DNA from: Spodoptera frugiperda
Lineage: Eukaryota > Arthropoda > Insecta > Lepidoptera > Noctuidae
Reading direction: 5' to 3'
Assembly (NCBI RefSeq): GCF_023101765.2
Contig: NC_064234.1
Coordinates: 1,674,001-1,738,000, forward strand
DNA length: 64,000 nucleotides
The position numbers were made by a program, and so were the translations under genes. Below, piece after piece: positions 44,054 to 56,219 of this stretch. Position 1 is the first letter of the stretch; each line of letters opens with the position of its first letter. A model generated the notes under the pieces. That model saw nothing but the letters and a program-made list of their open reading frames with translations, searched no databases and was not told the DNA's origin.

Positions 44054-45959
44054 TCACCTACGTAGGTAGTCATCGATCTCCTTGAGTTTGTCCCAGCAGA
44101 CTAGCAGGATGACTGTGTGAGGACCTAGCCTTATATAGTTGGCCGTGACGCCCTTGTACAGCGACCGCGGACCTTCGTGCCTGATCATCTTAAAGCCGCA
44201 GTCAATCATACCTTTGTATAAGGTACCTTTGTTGTTCGCATCTACCGCTGTAAGTAAAGATAGGTTTATATTAGATTTGTTGTGTGATTGGTTTAATTTT
44301 GGGTGAAAGGATGGTGTGGCTTGTCATTGCTGAGTGATATTCGGATTATGAGTAAAAGCTATTTCCATTGTGCCCATGGCAATTTTGATTTAATTGTATA
44401 TGAATTATTAGTTATATTATACCGTATGGAGAAACGTCTTATGACTTAATTTACCACATATTTGTTATCATCTTGGCGGATAATATACGAAAAATGACCG
44501 AAATAGGTCCAGTAATTAAGCCAGGTTAAATAATAATTGGTCTAACTAACTTTATGACTAATAAATAAGTGTAATTAAAAATATATACAGCTTTTAGTCG
44601 CGTTATTGTCTGCGTGTATACAAACTTTGTCTATACATTCAAACCCCCATTCATAGACGTATTTCAAAAAAAAAAGTGGGCAAAAGATATGGAACGTGAA
44701 ATCATTTTCGCATTGCTAAAAAAAAGAAGTCTACTTACGTTGATTACACAGCCTGGTGGCGATGACATCGAATGGGTTTAAACAGAGCGTCATAACGATT
44801 CCTCCGAGGTTGGCTCCGAAGAATGACAGCATCAGCGGGTACTGGACGAACCAGTTGTGTGCCCGCAGCCACTCCTTAGCGTATGTGAAGCTTAGGATCT
44901 GGGACGCGCTGCCCGCCATGCCGCGAGGTATTTGTGGACCCACTCCTCGGAATAAACCTGGAATTGGCATTAAGAGAAGGTAATTAGACCCATGTAATAA
45001 AGGATGAGCGTATAATCATACTGCGGATAACGTTTCAGATTCCACTACTAAAAAATACTCAATAATTAATCTTTAACCATGACATGAACTTGACTGAAGC
45101 GTGTCTCAATGCGCAGGAGACTTGTCTCTGTTCTCATCTTTTAAAAGTTAATCCCAAGTCTCTTATAAAAGTTTAAACTTATGAACATGTTATACCTTTA
45201 AACCCTTCGTTCTTAAATATTTCATAGAGGGCGCCACTAGTGCTGCTGACTTTATGCTGATGTCCTACTGCTATAGCCTTGGCTGCCTGAGCCTGTAGCC
45301 TGGTCTTCACCAGGTAAAACGGAGTACCAGCTATGGAGCCGAGGGCACCGCCAACACCCGCGACTCCTGCACCTCTGAGCAATGATGTAGCTCCACTGGC
45401 ATCTCTGAGGATACCTCTTCTTTCTGCCATTCGGAAGGAGCCTAATCTGGAAACACGAGTTTTTAATTAGTTCTTAGTAAAAATATAGATTTAAGTCATT
45501 GCCTCATGTGATATTTTAGGATTATTGATGCTGTAAAAATCAGATTGTAAAGAATGATTCTTAAAAATATAAGCGTATGACACATTTTTGCTAAAACAAC
45601 TTGTTGACTAAGGTAAGAATCCCTAGTTCTCCTTCAAATGATTTCTCCTTTAATATCTATATTTCAAAACAAACTCACCTGAATATGTTCAAAAAGAATT
45701 GAAACCCGAGCATAGCCGTTAACCCACGTTGTAAGGCGCCCAGTCCCTCGTTTTTACCGACAACAAATATGGCATGGGGCACATTTTTATAAAACACGGC
45801 GTGTTTGCCCCTCGCCTTCAGTTCCCCCTGCAACTGCAGCCTGGTCTTCACCACTTCTATAGGGTTCGTGAACAACGAGGCGAACATAGCTGAAGTTCCA
45901 CCCATCAGCAGATCCGTGACGTCACGGTTCAAACTGTGGGACATTTTTATCTGTGCCAT
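44054..45959 (-). CDS. SLC25A35-like mitochondrial carrier, copy A (4 exons)
   Basis: A six-helix inner-membrane solute carrier. Exons on minus: 45679-45959, 45196-45446, 44739-44957 and 44054-44247 (TGA). Phases 2, 1, 1 match at each junction and give 314 residues. Three carrier repeats are visible: NPIEVVKTRLQLQGELKARG, TPFYLVKTRLQAQAAKAIAV and NPFDVIATRLCNQ, followed by YIRLGPHTVILLVCWDKLK near the end. The signature P-x-[D/E]-x-x-[K/R] is canonical only in repeat 1; the same pattern is usual for SLC25A34/35 proteins. The second Met (residue 6) is a possible alternative start. The substrate is unknown (dicarboxylate-type by family proximity only). A paralogue lies upstream at 49027-52155 in the same orientation. 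Confidence 0.9.
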
Positions 45960-46248
45960 ATTGATTGTCTGTGGAAGAAATGTGATTGGTTAGTTTACGT
46001 TGCTCTAACAATCTATTCATCAATTCAATTTTTGTCAGGAATCCCATACAAGTACTATAGTTGCGCCATTACAAACGTGTAAGCGAGGTGAAGCGGAAAG
46101 CTAAAGATCGGTCGCAATGGAGGACTTCTATAAACGCCCTCTGTCCCAATTAGGGAACATAGGACATTTAGTCAAGTCAAACATGCGAACTGTCACGTCA
46201 AAGGAATGTGACTATCATACACAACTCTCATAAGTGTGAGCGAAAGAT

Positions 46249-46389
46249 CAGTACCTTTAGTACGAGTTTGCTTTACTTTTAAAGTAAACGGAACGAGAGC
46301 GCGTTCGGACCTTTGTTTGGCCAGTTTGAATAAATCAACCAATCAGAGCGCTGAACGCGCACTCGTTCAAACTCAAACTAAGAGTACTG
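46249..46389. mobile_element. MITE (CAGTACC...AGTACTG family), second copy
   Basis: cagtacctttagtacgagtt, gctttacttttaaagtaaac and cgagagcgcgttcgg to aatcagagcgctgaacgcgc and agagtactg. Same family and length as 32278-32425. About 290 bp upstream of the copy A start codon, in its putative promoter region. Confidence 0.75.
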
Positions 46390-47914
46390 ATAAAAATGAC
46401 TAATGAGAGTTCATGCGTTTGCAGTGGTCCAACTGTAGACCGTATTTTATTAAACCTATCTTTACACAATGATTTTAGATTGAGATTGGTAACAAACATT
46501 CGTAGATATAATAGTTATAACTGCAAGAGTCAATGCGACAATAGGAATTATTATCAATGTCCACTTATAGACGTCTTATAGTTCTGATGACGAATCTTAA
46601 AGATGGGTACAAAATGGATAACACTCCCACTACTGAAGTGTCAATTTGTCGCGCACGATTTTGTGACTATTCTGAATTTATTTTGGTTTAATTTTGTCTC
46701 GAAATCTAGTCACCTGAATGACTATTTCGCCTTATGCGTCTAGATTTTAAAGTACCTAATTTGAAACTTTAGTTGTAATTTTTTCTATTTGACAATTCAA
46801 TGCACAATGAATTTATAGGTATTGTTCCAATGTTATGTGGATATAAGAAAAGCGTTTAGATACATACAAAACTTAGAGAAAAAGACGATAATGTAATTTA
46901 AGGTTTCTTAAAATGGTAGCGTTAATAAAAACCCAAGATAAAACAATTTAAAACTTTATTGCTATTAACATAACGATTAAATTCTAATTGCACCAATTAT
47001 CACTATTGTACTAACACAATTAATTAATTATTACACATTTCTCTACTATATTACCTTACCACTAAGAATACAGAAACTTTTAAGCACTGAGATTTATTGA
47101 TTGCTTAGGATACACAAATAACTTGCATTAAAACAAAAAAAAAAAACAATTAATAACAAAAGCGAGTTGCCACATAACAAACATTTTAACAATTTATCAA
47201 CTGGCAACACATAAACAATAGTCAAAATTTTATTTAAAATAATACAAAATTGAATAATGTACTGTAGTTTAACGATTAAATGCTATAATTAAAAATACTA
47301 AGAAATTAACTTAAAATGCTTGTATTAAGGTATTTATTTGCAATAATACTGAGATGCACGGTTAAGGGTTATAAGTTCAGGTACTAATATAAAGTCAGTT
47401 TCAAATATATTTTATATTTCTACATATTATAGAAATATAACTATTTGATTTATTAATGAGTGAATGAATGATATTTTGGTTAATATATGCAATTGTTGTA
47501 TTTAAATTATACTTTAACTTAAATGGATGTCTAAGTTTATTTGCAATCTGAGCGTTTGAGATGTTATAACTTAATTCACGTCCTAGGATTTGAGTTACAG
47601 TGAAAGAATTAAAAAATAAGGAAAAGCATAGTCATAAGTGCTTGAGATATTTTTAAGGGGAGTATCATACAAATAGGAATTTGTAAGGTACCAATCATAG
47701 AATAAAAACTAATTATCATCAACCACAGCCTATAAATGGCCATTGCTGACAAGAAGGTTTGAGTATTAATCACCCATTATAAATTAATTCACTATATCAA
47801 AAGTCCTCGATCAAGTCCTAGCACTGCATTAAAATAATATCAGCAATTGTGGTAACCTTTATATTGCACTCAACGAGATTCAACAGTTAATGTTTTGATA
47901 TTCAATACCAAAAC

Positions 47915-48185
47915 TAAAAACCGGGAACCGATAAATAATACACAAAAATGAACCTTATTTCCGTAAGCCATAAAGTCTAAATATATAAAAAAAACTGCTT
48001 ACAAGTAGTTTAATACAATATAAAAATATTAAACCGGGAACCAAAACATTACACAAAATTGAACTTTACTGCAATGAGTGATAAAGTATATATTAAAAAA
48101 TCACTTGAAAAATTGCAAACCAGAAACCGACATAATAATACACAAAATTGAGCCGTACTGATTAAAAAATAGAGTCTAAATTAAA
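47915..48185. repeat. Three degenerate tandem units of about 85-115 bp
   Basis: Each unit starts aaccgggaacc (or aaccagaaacc), followed by acacaaaa-tgaac, and a variable AT-rich end with ataaagt. Starts are near 47919, 48033 and 48118. Confidence 0.6.
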
Positions 48186-48574
48186 TAAATATCTACATAC
48201 CAATGTGTCCCCTATAAAACTAAGATCACGGTTGCACACGAAGCTGTGACGTCATACGTCAGTAGCGTGCGGAAGACGGTTTAATATTAAACAATATTTA
48301 TCAAACATTACCTTATCACGTAATACATTATGACATTACTGATAAATGGAAATCACACTGATAGTTACAACTTCTGGCGTCTGCAAATAGATAGACTTTA
48401 GTTTAGACTTTAAAACAATTTTAATTACAAAAATAATTTTAAAACGTTTCATGTTTTGTGTAAATATACTATTATTTTAATCATGACAAGCATTAACAAT
48501 CATAAGCAATTGAGGAGTGACGTTGTAATAATTTAAACGGATATTTTAGTAATATACAATGTACACACAGTTTC

Positions 48575-48780
48575 CACCATTTGTGTCATAATTCCCATGT
48601 TATAGGGGGTGACCCTATTGCCCATATACTGGGCACAATTCCAAACACCGTGCTACTATTGAGAAATTTCCCAAAAACCGAATATAACCCAGTAATACTT
48701 TGCCAGTCCCGGGAATCGAACCTGAGACCCCTTTTCCGGTTGCACTTGCGACCACTCGACCAGCGAGGCACCAATACTAC
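48575..48780 (-). mobile_element. tRNA-derived SINE with clear A and B boxes (family C)
   Basis: On minus: GCTGGTCGAGTGGTCGCAAG (A-box TGGTCGAGTGG), then CTCAGGTTCGATTCCCGGG (perfect B-box GGTTCGATTCC), then a body ending near aacatgggaattatgac. No full tRNA stem at the 3' side of the B-box and a long non-tRNA tail, so a SINE. Confidence 0.8.
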
Positions 48781-48949
48781 GTTAAGACGATACATAGGTA
48801 CACATAAGAAGCCAAAACTATTCTACACGTTAATAAATATAAAATAAATTAATAACTTAAAAATAAATACGAAAACAATACAAAATTGTAAGGACTATTT
48901 TGAACTGAATAAATATAAATCTCACTTTTCTATTGCCTGTCGAGGCAGA

Positions 48950-49005
48950 CTTTAGCCGAGGCAAAAACTTTGGACGAGACAAAGACTTTAGCCGAGGCAA
49001 AAAGC
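48950..49005. repeat. Short tandem repeat of about 18 bp
   Basis: Three units: ctttagccgaggcaaaaa, ctttggacgagacaaaga and ctttagccgaggcaaaaa. Lies 22 bp beyond the stop codon of SLC25 copy B, probably in its 3' UTR. Confidence 0.7.
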
Positions 49006-49026
49006 TTCAACTACTATAAAATAAGG

Positions 49027-52000
49027 CTACGCGTGTAGTTTAATACTTTTTTGCAGATCTTTTAGCATGTCCCAGAATACTAGTAGAAGCACTGTGTGAG
49101 GTGCTTGACGAAGGTACGATGGGCCCATGCCTTTGCAAAATGCTATTAGGCCTTCCGCCTTGACGATTTTTCGGGCGCAATCGGCTATACCAGCGTACAT
49201 AACCCCTCGCCCGCTTGCGTCAACAGCTGAAACAAATATTTTTATTTAAAATAAGTTTTTATTATTTTGATAACCTATATTTGTGAGTTCGGTACATAGT
49301 TATTATATTATAATCAAGTAATAATTAGCTTAATTACAATGAGTTTAAGACCGGCAACATTGACAACACAATTCGTCATTTTAACTTTGGGTAAAAGGCA
49401 CAAGATTAAGTGTCTATACTAAGTTGATAGTGCTTGCGTATTTTAAGAAGTTTTACTCGCGCACTCAGAGTCATTTAATGGTTACTCAACCCAGTCCTTA
49501 GCAATTGTTTTCCATAAAAAATCGTTACTAAAGTATAGTTTAAGTAAGCATTAAATGACTCTGAGTGTGGCAGTTAGATTCTTTTATGATAAGATATAAA
49601 TCTAGTATCTAATTTCTACCCAAAATATGTTGTGGCTGTTTAAATAACAAGCAATTTGACCTGGGCGTATACTCTTGAAATCAATCTCAATGTCAATCCA
49701 CTAAATGTCCATGTCCAAACTATAAAATATAAATCTATAAATATACAGCCAAATTGAATACCATTTAGTTCATTCAATATCCACGAAAAACGGATGCAAT
49801 TGGCGCCAGTGTTGCAAGTCAAGAGTACGACATAATAACAATGTCGATCGATCGGAATTGGATTCAAGAGTAATTAAACTTCCAATGCATCAACAATAAC
49901 CTAAAATGTAGCAACATGGTAAAAATATATACTGAAGCTTACCTTGGTTATAAAGCCGGGTCATGATGACATCCATGGGGTTCAGGAACACAGTCTTCAC
50001 CAGCGCCCCAATGTTGCTCGCCACGAACGCCGACAAATACTTGGATTGTTGAAACATGTTGTTGTTGTCCATCCATTCTTTACATCTGTGAAAGTAAGAA
50101 AAATGAATTTGATTAATATATCAGTCGAGCTAAGGTCTAATCTTCAGATTCCAGTCGAAAAACCTATAAAATATGTAGGGATTTTGATCATATTTGACTA
50201 AAACTGTGTAAGTTGTATGGTAACATCGGGACCACGGAAACTAGCCATGTATTAGCTGTCCTTTTTATGTTATACTACTTATAGGAATCGATTTTAGAGC
50301 TATATAAGACACTAGAAACCTCAATAATAGAAGTGACCAAATCGGATCTACCACCAAACATTTACTTATGCGGATATGAAGAAAATAAAACACGTATATA
50401 CTAAACAGTTACCTAACAATTTTGTTGACAGATACAACAAAATATTATAATTATTGTATGATAACATTGGCCTTATTAACCTTGGACCTGGGAACTACCA
50501 CTAAAATACGATTGAACTACAAAGAACCGGATGCATTTGGAACGAGCGCAAAATTGTTTCAGTTTACTAACAAAACTAAACAAATGTATTAAGTTAACAA
50601 TTTTTTCTGCAATAGCTTATCTGTAGCAAACTTTATAAACATAACATTAAACTAAAATATCCAAAAAGGCATAGACAGAAGTGTACTAGAATGCAAACTA
50701 CTTTTCATCAGTTCTATTTCTATGCATTCATATCATGACATATCACCTTTGTAGTAGAAGGGCAAATGGTATTTTGAATTTTAACCAATAGTTTTTTAAA
50801 TTCTGAATCCAATAATACATTGCCCTCCTCAAATTTAATTTTCTAAACGCTATAGCCAACCAACCAACAAGTAACAAATCGCCTTTATTTCACAGCAGAA
50901 ATGATATTTCGCGTAAATAATTAACTATTAAAAACTGCTCGCTATCTGCAATTATGTTCCTCAATACTATTTTAAAGTAAACAATACAAGGCTATCTTTG
51001 ACGCAAGAAGGCGTTGCCTGACCGATATCACGGAGATAGCTTAATATAAAAAAGGCGTGTCAGTCAGAAAATTTCATCAGCTGTTACTTACTACATATAT
51101 GATATTCCATGACGTATTTGTTATCAGTGACTTTTGTAATCTACTGTAAAAATTGAGGTCGTTTTATTTTTAGAATGAACTTAGAATTTTATGACGATAA
51201 TGCCCTGCCCTCTTAATATTCCAGTTAAATTTTAAAATTGAAGACAGAAACAAAGTAAATAAATAGCAATAAATGCATCTACTACATGTTTTGTTATAAT
51301 AGAATGAAATAAACTACTTACACAGCAAAAGAAGCAATTTGAGATGCAGATCCAATGGAATTCCTCATCATCATTCCGTGGGCACCTCTCCAAAGTCCTG
51401 ACAAACCATTCTTGGTGTAGATTTTCTGGAAAGCGTACATCATGCCTGGGTGGGCATGCTGAGTGCCAACAGCTATCTTCTGTGAGGAGTACGACATGAG
51501 CTGGGTCTTCACCAGCTGTAATGGACTGCCACATAGTCCTCCACACATCCCTGACACACAGCCAAAGAAGAGACTGTTCACAAATTGTGTGTTGTTATCC
51601 TTGTCCCGAAGGAGGCCATAGTTGTCCGCTTGTTGGTAGATGCCTAATCTAAAAGAATAGCAGTTGATTTAGTCAATAAAAGTATGTTGATGTTTTTTTA
51701 ATTATTATTTTACCCATTTTAAAAGTAATTTGTTTTAATTATCTTTGGTTTTTACTTAGAATGTTAAAAAAAAAACAAACAAATGTAACAAAATATGCAA
51801 TTAAGCATTTAAATAACATCTCATGCTCAATGAAAAAATCTGCCACAAAACCCCAAAAAATAAAAAAAGTAAACAATCCACAAACAAAAACCAAAAAAAA
51901 ACACAAAACAGCTTACCTTACCCCATTGACAACTAGTTGGAACCACAGTGCTGGTACTAGTCCTTTCTGCAAAGCAGCAATGCCATCATGTTTCACTATA

Positions 52001-52155
52001 TTGTACATGGCATGTGGCACATTTTTGTAGTGGACCGCATGCTTTCCCCGAGCTCTCAGCTCTCCTTGCAACTGCATGCGGGTCTTGACAACATCAAACG
52101 GGTTACTGAAAAACCCTGCACCAACTCCTGCCAGGCCTCCCACAAGGAAGTCCAT
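49027..52155 (-). CDS. SLC25A35-like mitochondrial carrier, copy B (4 exons)
   Basis: Exons on minus: 51917-52155 (start MDFLVGGLAGVGAGFFSNP), 51322-51648, 49943-50085 and 49027-49226 (TAG). Phases 2, 2, 1 give 302 residues, the family's normal size. Carrier repeats: NPFDVVKTRMQLQGELRARG, SPLQLVKTQLMSYSSQKIAV and NPMDVIMTRLYNQ, then YLRQAPHTVLLLVFWDMLK. The N-terminal MDFL start is typical of SLC25A35. Introns 1 and 3 match positions in copy A. Copy B lacks copy A's phase-1 intron after FKG and has one after SFAV that copy A lacks. Tandem duplicates in the same orientation, old enough for many substitutions. Substrate unknown. Confidence 0.9.
49450..49573. mobile_element. MITE in intron 3 of SLC25 copy B
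   Basis: The ends gcactcagagtcatttaatg and cattaaatgactctgagtg are near-perfect inverted repeats. The arms go on with gttactcaac / gtttaagtaagc. No coding capacity. Confidence 0.7.
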
Positions 52156-54003
52156 TGTACTACAAAAAGCAAGTTTCCTTCAGCCCTTTTTCCAAACTGC
52201 TGCCGTAATAGTAGTTTTCAATGTCACAGGTTTTTTTATAATTAATCTTATTAGTATGACTTTACATGATGAATTACTAGTACACATGCAAAGTTTTATA
52301 TGCTTATCTAAAGGTTAGTATTTGAATAAATAACTGGAAAATTAAACAAAGCATGCTGATTACTATTCGTTTATCTGATAAAATGGAGTTGAAGTATTAA
52401 TTATGTTAATTTTGCACACCACTCTATGGTTTATTTATACTATCCACTTGTTTTTACTCTCTAAACTCTTCTACTCTCTACTCGAATTTATTGCCATGAT
52501 CCACTAAATCAATCTCTCGGAGAAAATGGGACCAATAATAGGGCAAAAACAGTAAAAAATAGAAAGTTGTAAGGTGCATTTTTAAAAGTAAAAGATTGAA
52601 ATGGCACTTTTGTAATATTAAAAACTAAACCCAATCTTAAGATTAAAATACCCAACTTATTTTAATATTGAATTAATGAAATATATAAATACAAACCATA
52701 CCTTATGTAAATCATTTTTAAACACAATAATTTTATTATGTATAGGAACTAAAACAAAACACCACACACACACTCAATAACACCAATTACAAAAAAATCT
52801 TATTTCAAATTTTTTAAGTATTTTTTTTTAAATATATTGTAAAGGTAGGGCAACAGTTTTTATAAAGGTGCTCAAGTTTAATGATGCAAGATAAGAATGA
52901 CAAGTTGGAAAATGTTTTTTTTTATTATTCAATAATTTTTTGTCACGGAGATATGAGTTGTTTTCCCGCCACAACTAATAGGAATGATTAAATTTATTGG
53001 CTTGAACGATACTCATTTGGTTCGGTCAATAGGTCGACTCTGCTCGTGATAGGAGCAGCGCTGAATCACAGACTATTTATTGTCAGGAAAACAATAACAT
53101 AAGATTCTCTTACGATTAATTTTAGATTTTCTTTACGTCTCTTCTCGTATGAATCACCAGTTAGAAAGGAGATTTGAATTTTCATAAAACCTATAATATT
53201 AAATATTTTAATTTAAGGTTTTTAAATGTAATGATTTGGAAGTGCAGCCAATAATATACTAGTTGTGATACTATTTGACTGAAAAATGTGACGTAACAAC
53301 TTATTAACTGTTTGTTAACACACGTGCGACTCAGTTAATACATAAAATTAATTTTATTTAAAGGTAATGCGCACACTTACCTAGATAGACGCGGTGTTGG
53401 TTAGATTCTGATATAGTCATCTAACGTTTACTATTATTAATAAATAGGTCAACATCATGGGCCGCCGTGGAATAGACTACGTGACGGCAAACTTATTTGT
53501 AACACTTAAAACTTCTATTTCTAATTTTCTATGATTTCGTAATACACTGAAATTTTTCCCAACATGATCAAATTGTCAAATTTGTCAAATTATGAAATTG
53601 ACAGAATACATCAGCTGATCTAAAGTTGCGTTCATTTATGTACGTAGCTGAGGCATTAGAAATAGGAACGTTCATTTTAAACAAACATTAAAATGATTAG
53701 GGCTTTTCTTATGGAATCGGATTCGAGGACATACTATGTAGTTGACGGAGTGAAGGATCACCTAGCTATTACGAAATTATTCCTTCGTTGCCATTATTTT
53801 AGTATTTATTTATTTGTTAGCGTTTAGCCACTATCTCGCCTGGTGGTAAGCGATGATGCTCCTTTAAATGGAAAATGCCTGCCCATAGCGATTCTATTCA
53901 CTTGAGTGTTATAACCTATCCCTACATTTTAAGCAGTAAAACTGCCCATTTTAAAATGTATATTATGTCATCTTTACAGAAGTAATTATATAAAATTTTT
54001 TTT
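52156..54003. other. Interval upstream of SLC25 copy B
   Basis: AT-rich. A common lepidopteran repeat fragment lies near 53815-53900 (gttagcgtttagccactatc, gcctggtggtaagcgatgat). No exon or promoter element can be assigned. Confidence 0.5.
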
Positions 54004-54094
54004 CAAACCCGACTCTAAGATTTGCTTCTGCGTCCTGGGTGCATTAACAAACATACAAATGTCACACACACATAACACCCAGACTCATAATATC

Positions 54095-55094
54095 GTAAGT
54101 GACCCGGTTGTGGCCACTTTAAGAATTTTATCGACTTTGGAGGCTTTCTTAACTTATAGTTTTTGTTATCACGAACATATTTCTTGTAAAAAGTCATTTA
54201 ACATGTATTAACCTTGCCTAAGAAAACCCTTTTTTTAAAGAACGTCCATTAGAAAAATAACTGTATAAAAAAGAAAAAAAAAGGGAGTTTGTGCCATTTT
54301 TGGCCAGATTCGTGCCATTTCTGGCCACGGTCGTGTGCCAGTTCTGGCCATCAAAATATACTATAAAAGTAAATAAAATTTATTAATTAAATTGGACATT
54401 TTACAAACAATTATTTTTATTTAGTTTGGAAAATATGAAATATTATTACTTCACTTTAATTTGACTTACAAATAAAGAGATCAACATTTATATGACGTTG
54501 GTAAAAGCTGCAAAGTAATCTGACCTCCCCTTTGTATGAAGGCAATTTATTGCATCTCTGAAAATGAAAAATATGTATTTGTTGATATGTAAAGCCAAGG
54601 GAAAAAAAGCCACGATAAAATAAAGGGGAAGAAGTGGGGTATCTATGTACACCAGTTTTGGCCAGCCATGTGGCCAAAGATGGAGTAATTCATAATTTTC
54701 GTCTCCATTAGTGGCCACCTTCTAATAACCTCACTTCAGAAACATATAGCGACAAAATAACTTTAGTTCCACTTAGACAATATATTCATGTAGTATTAAC
54801 ATAAACATCCAAACAATGGGCAAAGATTTAAAAAATAAAAACCCAAATCCTCACCCGCTCGCCTTAGCCTTTTTGTTAAGATCTTAACAATTTCACCCTC
54901 AACTAAAAAGAATGACTTGTTGCATCGAAGTGAAGTTTGACACATCAAAGCTGCCAACGGTATCATTGTCTCCAATATTCAATATTTTAAATACTGTACA
55001 TCACAGAGTAATTTATTTGTCCATGCCTTAGTTATAAATATTTGAAGGCCCAAATGGCCACAAAGGGGTCGATGGCCACAACCGGGTCACTTGC
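54095..55094. mobile_element. 1.0-kb DNA element with 22-bp inverted ends and a TGGCCA-rich interior
   Basis: The ends gtaagtgacccggttgtggc (54095) and tggccacaaccgggtcactt (55073) are inverted copies. The interior carries at least nine GGCCA/TGGCC motifs, clustered near both ends (54111, 54300-54350, 54655-54715, 55049-55078). I recognise no transposase; the 73-76 codon minus frames at 54456-54718 are unassigned. No clear target duplication. Superfamily unknown. Confidence 0.7.
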
Positions 55095-55131
55095 CCTAAT
55101 TGTGGATCACACAAATGCGTAGTTGCCCCAT

Positions 55132-55211
55132 CATCATCATCATCATCAGCCGAGAGACGTCCACATCTGAACAAAGGCCTCCCCCTTAGTCCTCCACGCA
55201 GAACGACAGTT
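55132..55211. mobile_element. 3' end of a non-LTR element with (CAT)n tail, inserted in the SINE
   Basis: The target agttgccccat is duplicated at 55121-55131 and 55212-55222. The insert is a catcatcatcat run plus gccgagagacgtccacatct, gaacaaaggcctccccctta and gtcctccacgc, the widespread lepidopteran RTE-type 3' end. Confidence 0.75.
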
Positions 55212-55328
55212 AGTTGCCCCATGCGGGAATTAATTTACTATACGTTGCCCGGCAGCCGGTTGTCTAGCCACCGTGCCAACCATGCAATTACAAATTTATA
55301 ATAATTATGTAACTGATGATAGCTGATA

Positions 55329-55765
55329 TGTGGGAGAAATTAGTAATAAACAACAGTAAAAAGACAATTTAAATATTCATAACAATTTATTAAGTGAATT
55401 TACCAAAATAAGCATATTTACTAATCACTACGAATAATTAGACAGATATTCTAAAATACAGTAATACAGACAGATATTCATAAAGCATAAAATGATTATA
55501 GCATCACATCGAGATAAATAAGCAACGTAACAGCATTTTCACAATATAAATGAACAGTATTACCTGACAGTTCAGAGCACCGTTGTGCCGTGTCCGCAGT
55601 CGAACAACTTCTGATCCGTCGACAAGTGTGCGCCCCACTTTCCTACTACGATTCGGTAGTAAGTGGGGGTAGCAAGAAGTCAAATGCAATACTTTCATAA
55701 AACGGAAGTTGATTAAAAAAATACATTAAACAATTTAAAATCTTAAAAATGTCTTTACTCTCACA
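55329..55765 (-). repeat. 3' LTR of the Gypsy element
   Basis: 437 bp, TG...CA ends, same as 60493-60929 apart from at least one base. The 64-codon minus frame inside (55504-55698) is identical in both LTRs and is not a gene. Confidence 0.93.
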
Positions 55766-55881
55766 CGGCCATTCTGACGAGCAGCCTATGGCTCGCGAAT
55801 AAGACCATTATAATATTTAAGGAACGATCGTTAACAATCAGTGTTAGAAATCTTACTAAAAACACATTCAAAAATCTTTTT

Positions 55882-56104
55882 ATGGTCAAATCACAGGACC
55901 GTAGTACCAATTCACATGGCAATCAGTTCTAGTCAAATCACATGACTGTTACGCCAAATCACATGGCAAAAAGTCTGGTCAAATCACATGACCGTAATGC
56001 CAAATCACATGGCTGGCCAAATCACATGGCAATAAGTCTGGTCAAATCACATGGCAATAAGTCTGGTCAAATCACATGACCGTAACGCCAAATCACATGG
56101 CACT
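55882..56104. repeat. CACATG array between integrase and 3' LTR
   Basis: Alternating blocks gtcaaatcacatgaccgtaa and gccaaatcacatggcaataa repeat about ten times, each with the core AATCACATG. Spacing is about 18-22 bp, so cores recur roughly every two helical turns. Non-coding. Confidence 0.85.
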
Positions 56105-56219
56105 GGTACGATTGTCAGACACAACCATGGTCGTTGGCCAGACGATCACTGTTATGCCGAACAATTTTCCCAGAATGTAAAGCTACATAATTAAATAAAC
56201 TATTAGGTAAATACAAAAT

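Larger units (their letters stand above)
45960..49026. other. Interval between the two SLC25 genes
   Basis: Contains a MITE (46249-46389), degenerate tandem repeats (47915-48185), a tRNA-like SINE (48575-48780) and a short tandem repeat in the presumed 3' UTR of copy B (48950-49005). No coding exon recognised; the rest is AT-rich. Confidence 0.6.
54004..55288 (-). mobile_element. tRNA-like SINE (family B) split by two later insertions
   Basis: The SINE's left part (54004-54094: gcttctgcgtcctgggtgca, ttaacaaacatacaaatgtc, cacataacacccagactc) resumes at 55095 (attgtggatcacacaaatgc), is cut again at 55131, and ends at gttgccccatgcgggaatta to gccaccgtgccaaccatgca. The order matches the intact copy at 30926. 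Confidence 0.75.

Noticed and set aside
55504..55698. 64-codon minus ORF, identical at 60668-60862
   Set aside because: Lies within both LTRs, so the duplication is explained; no protein features.
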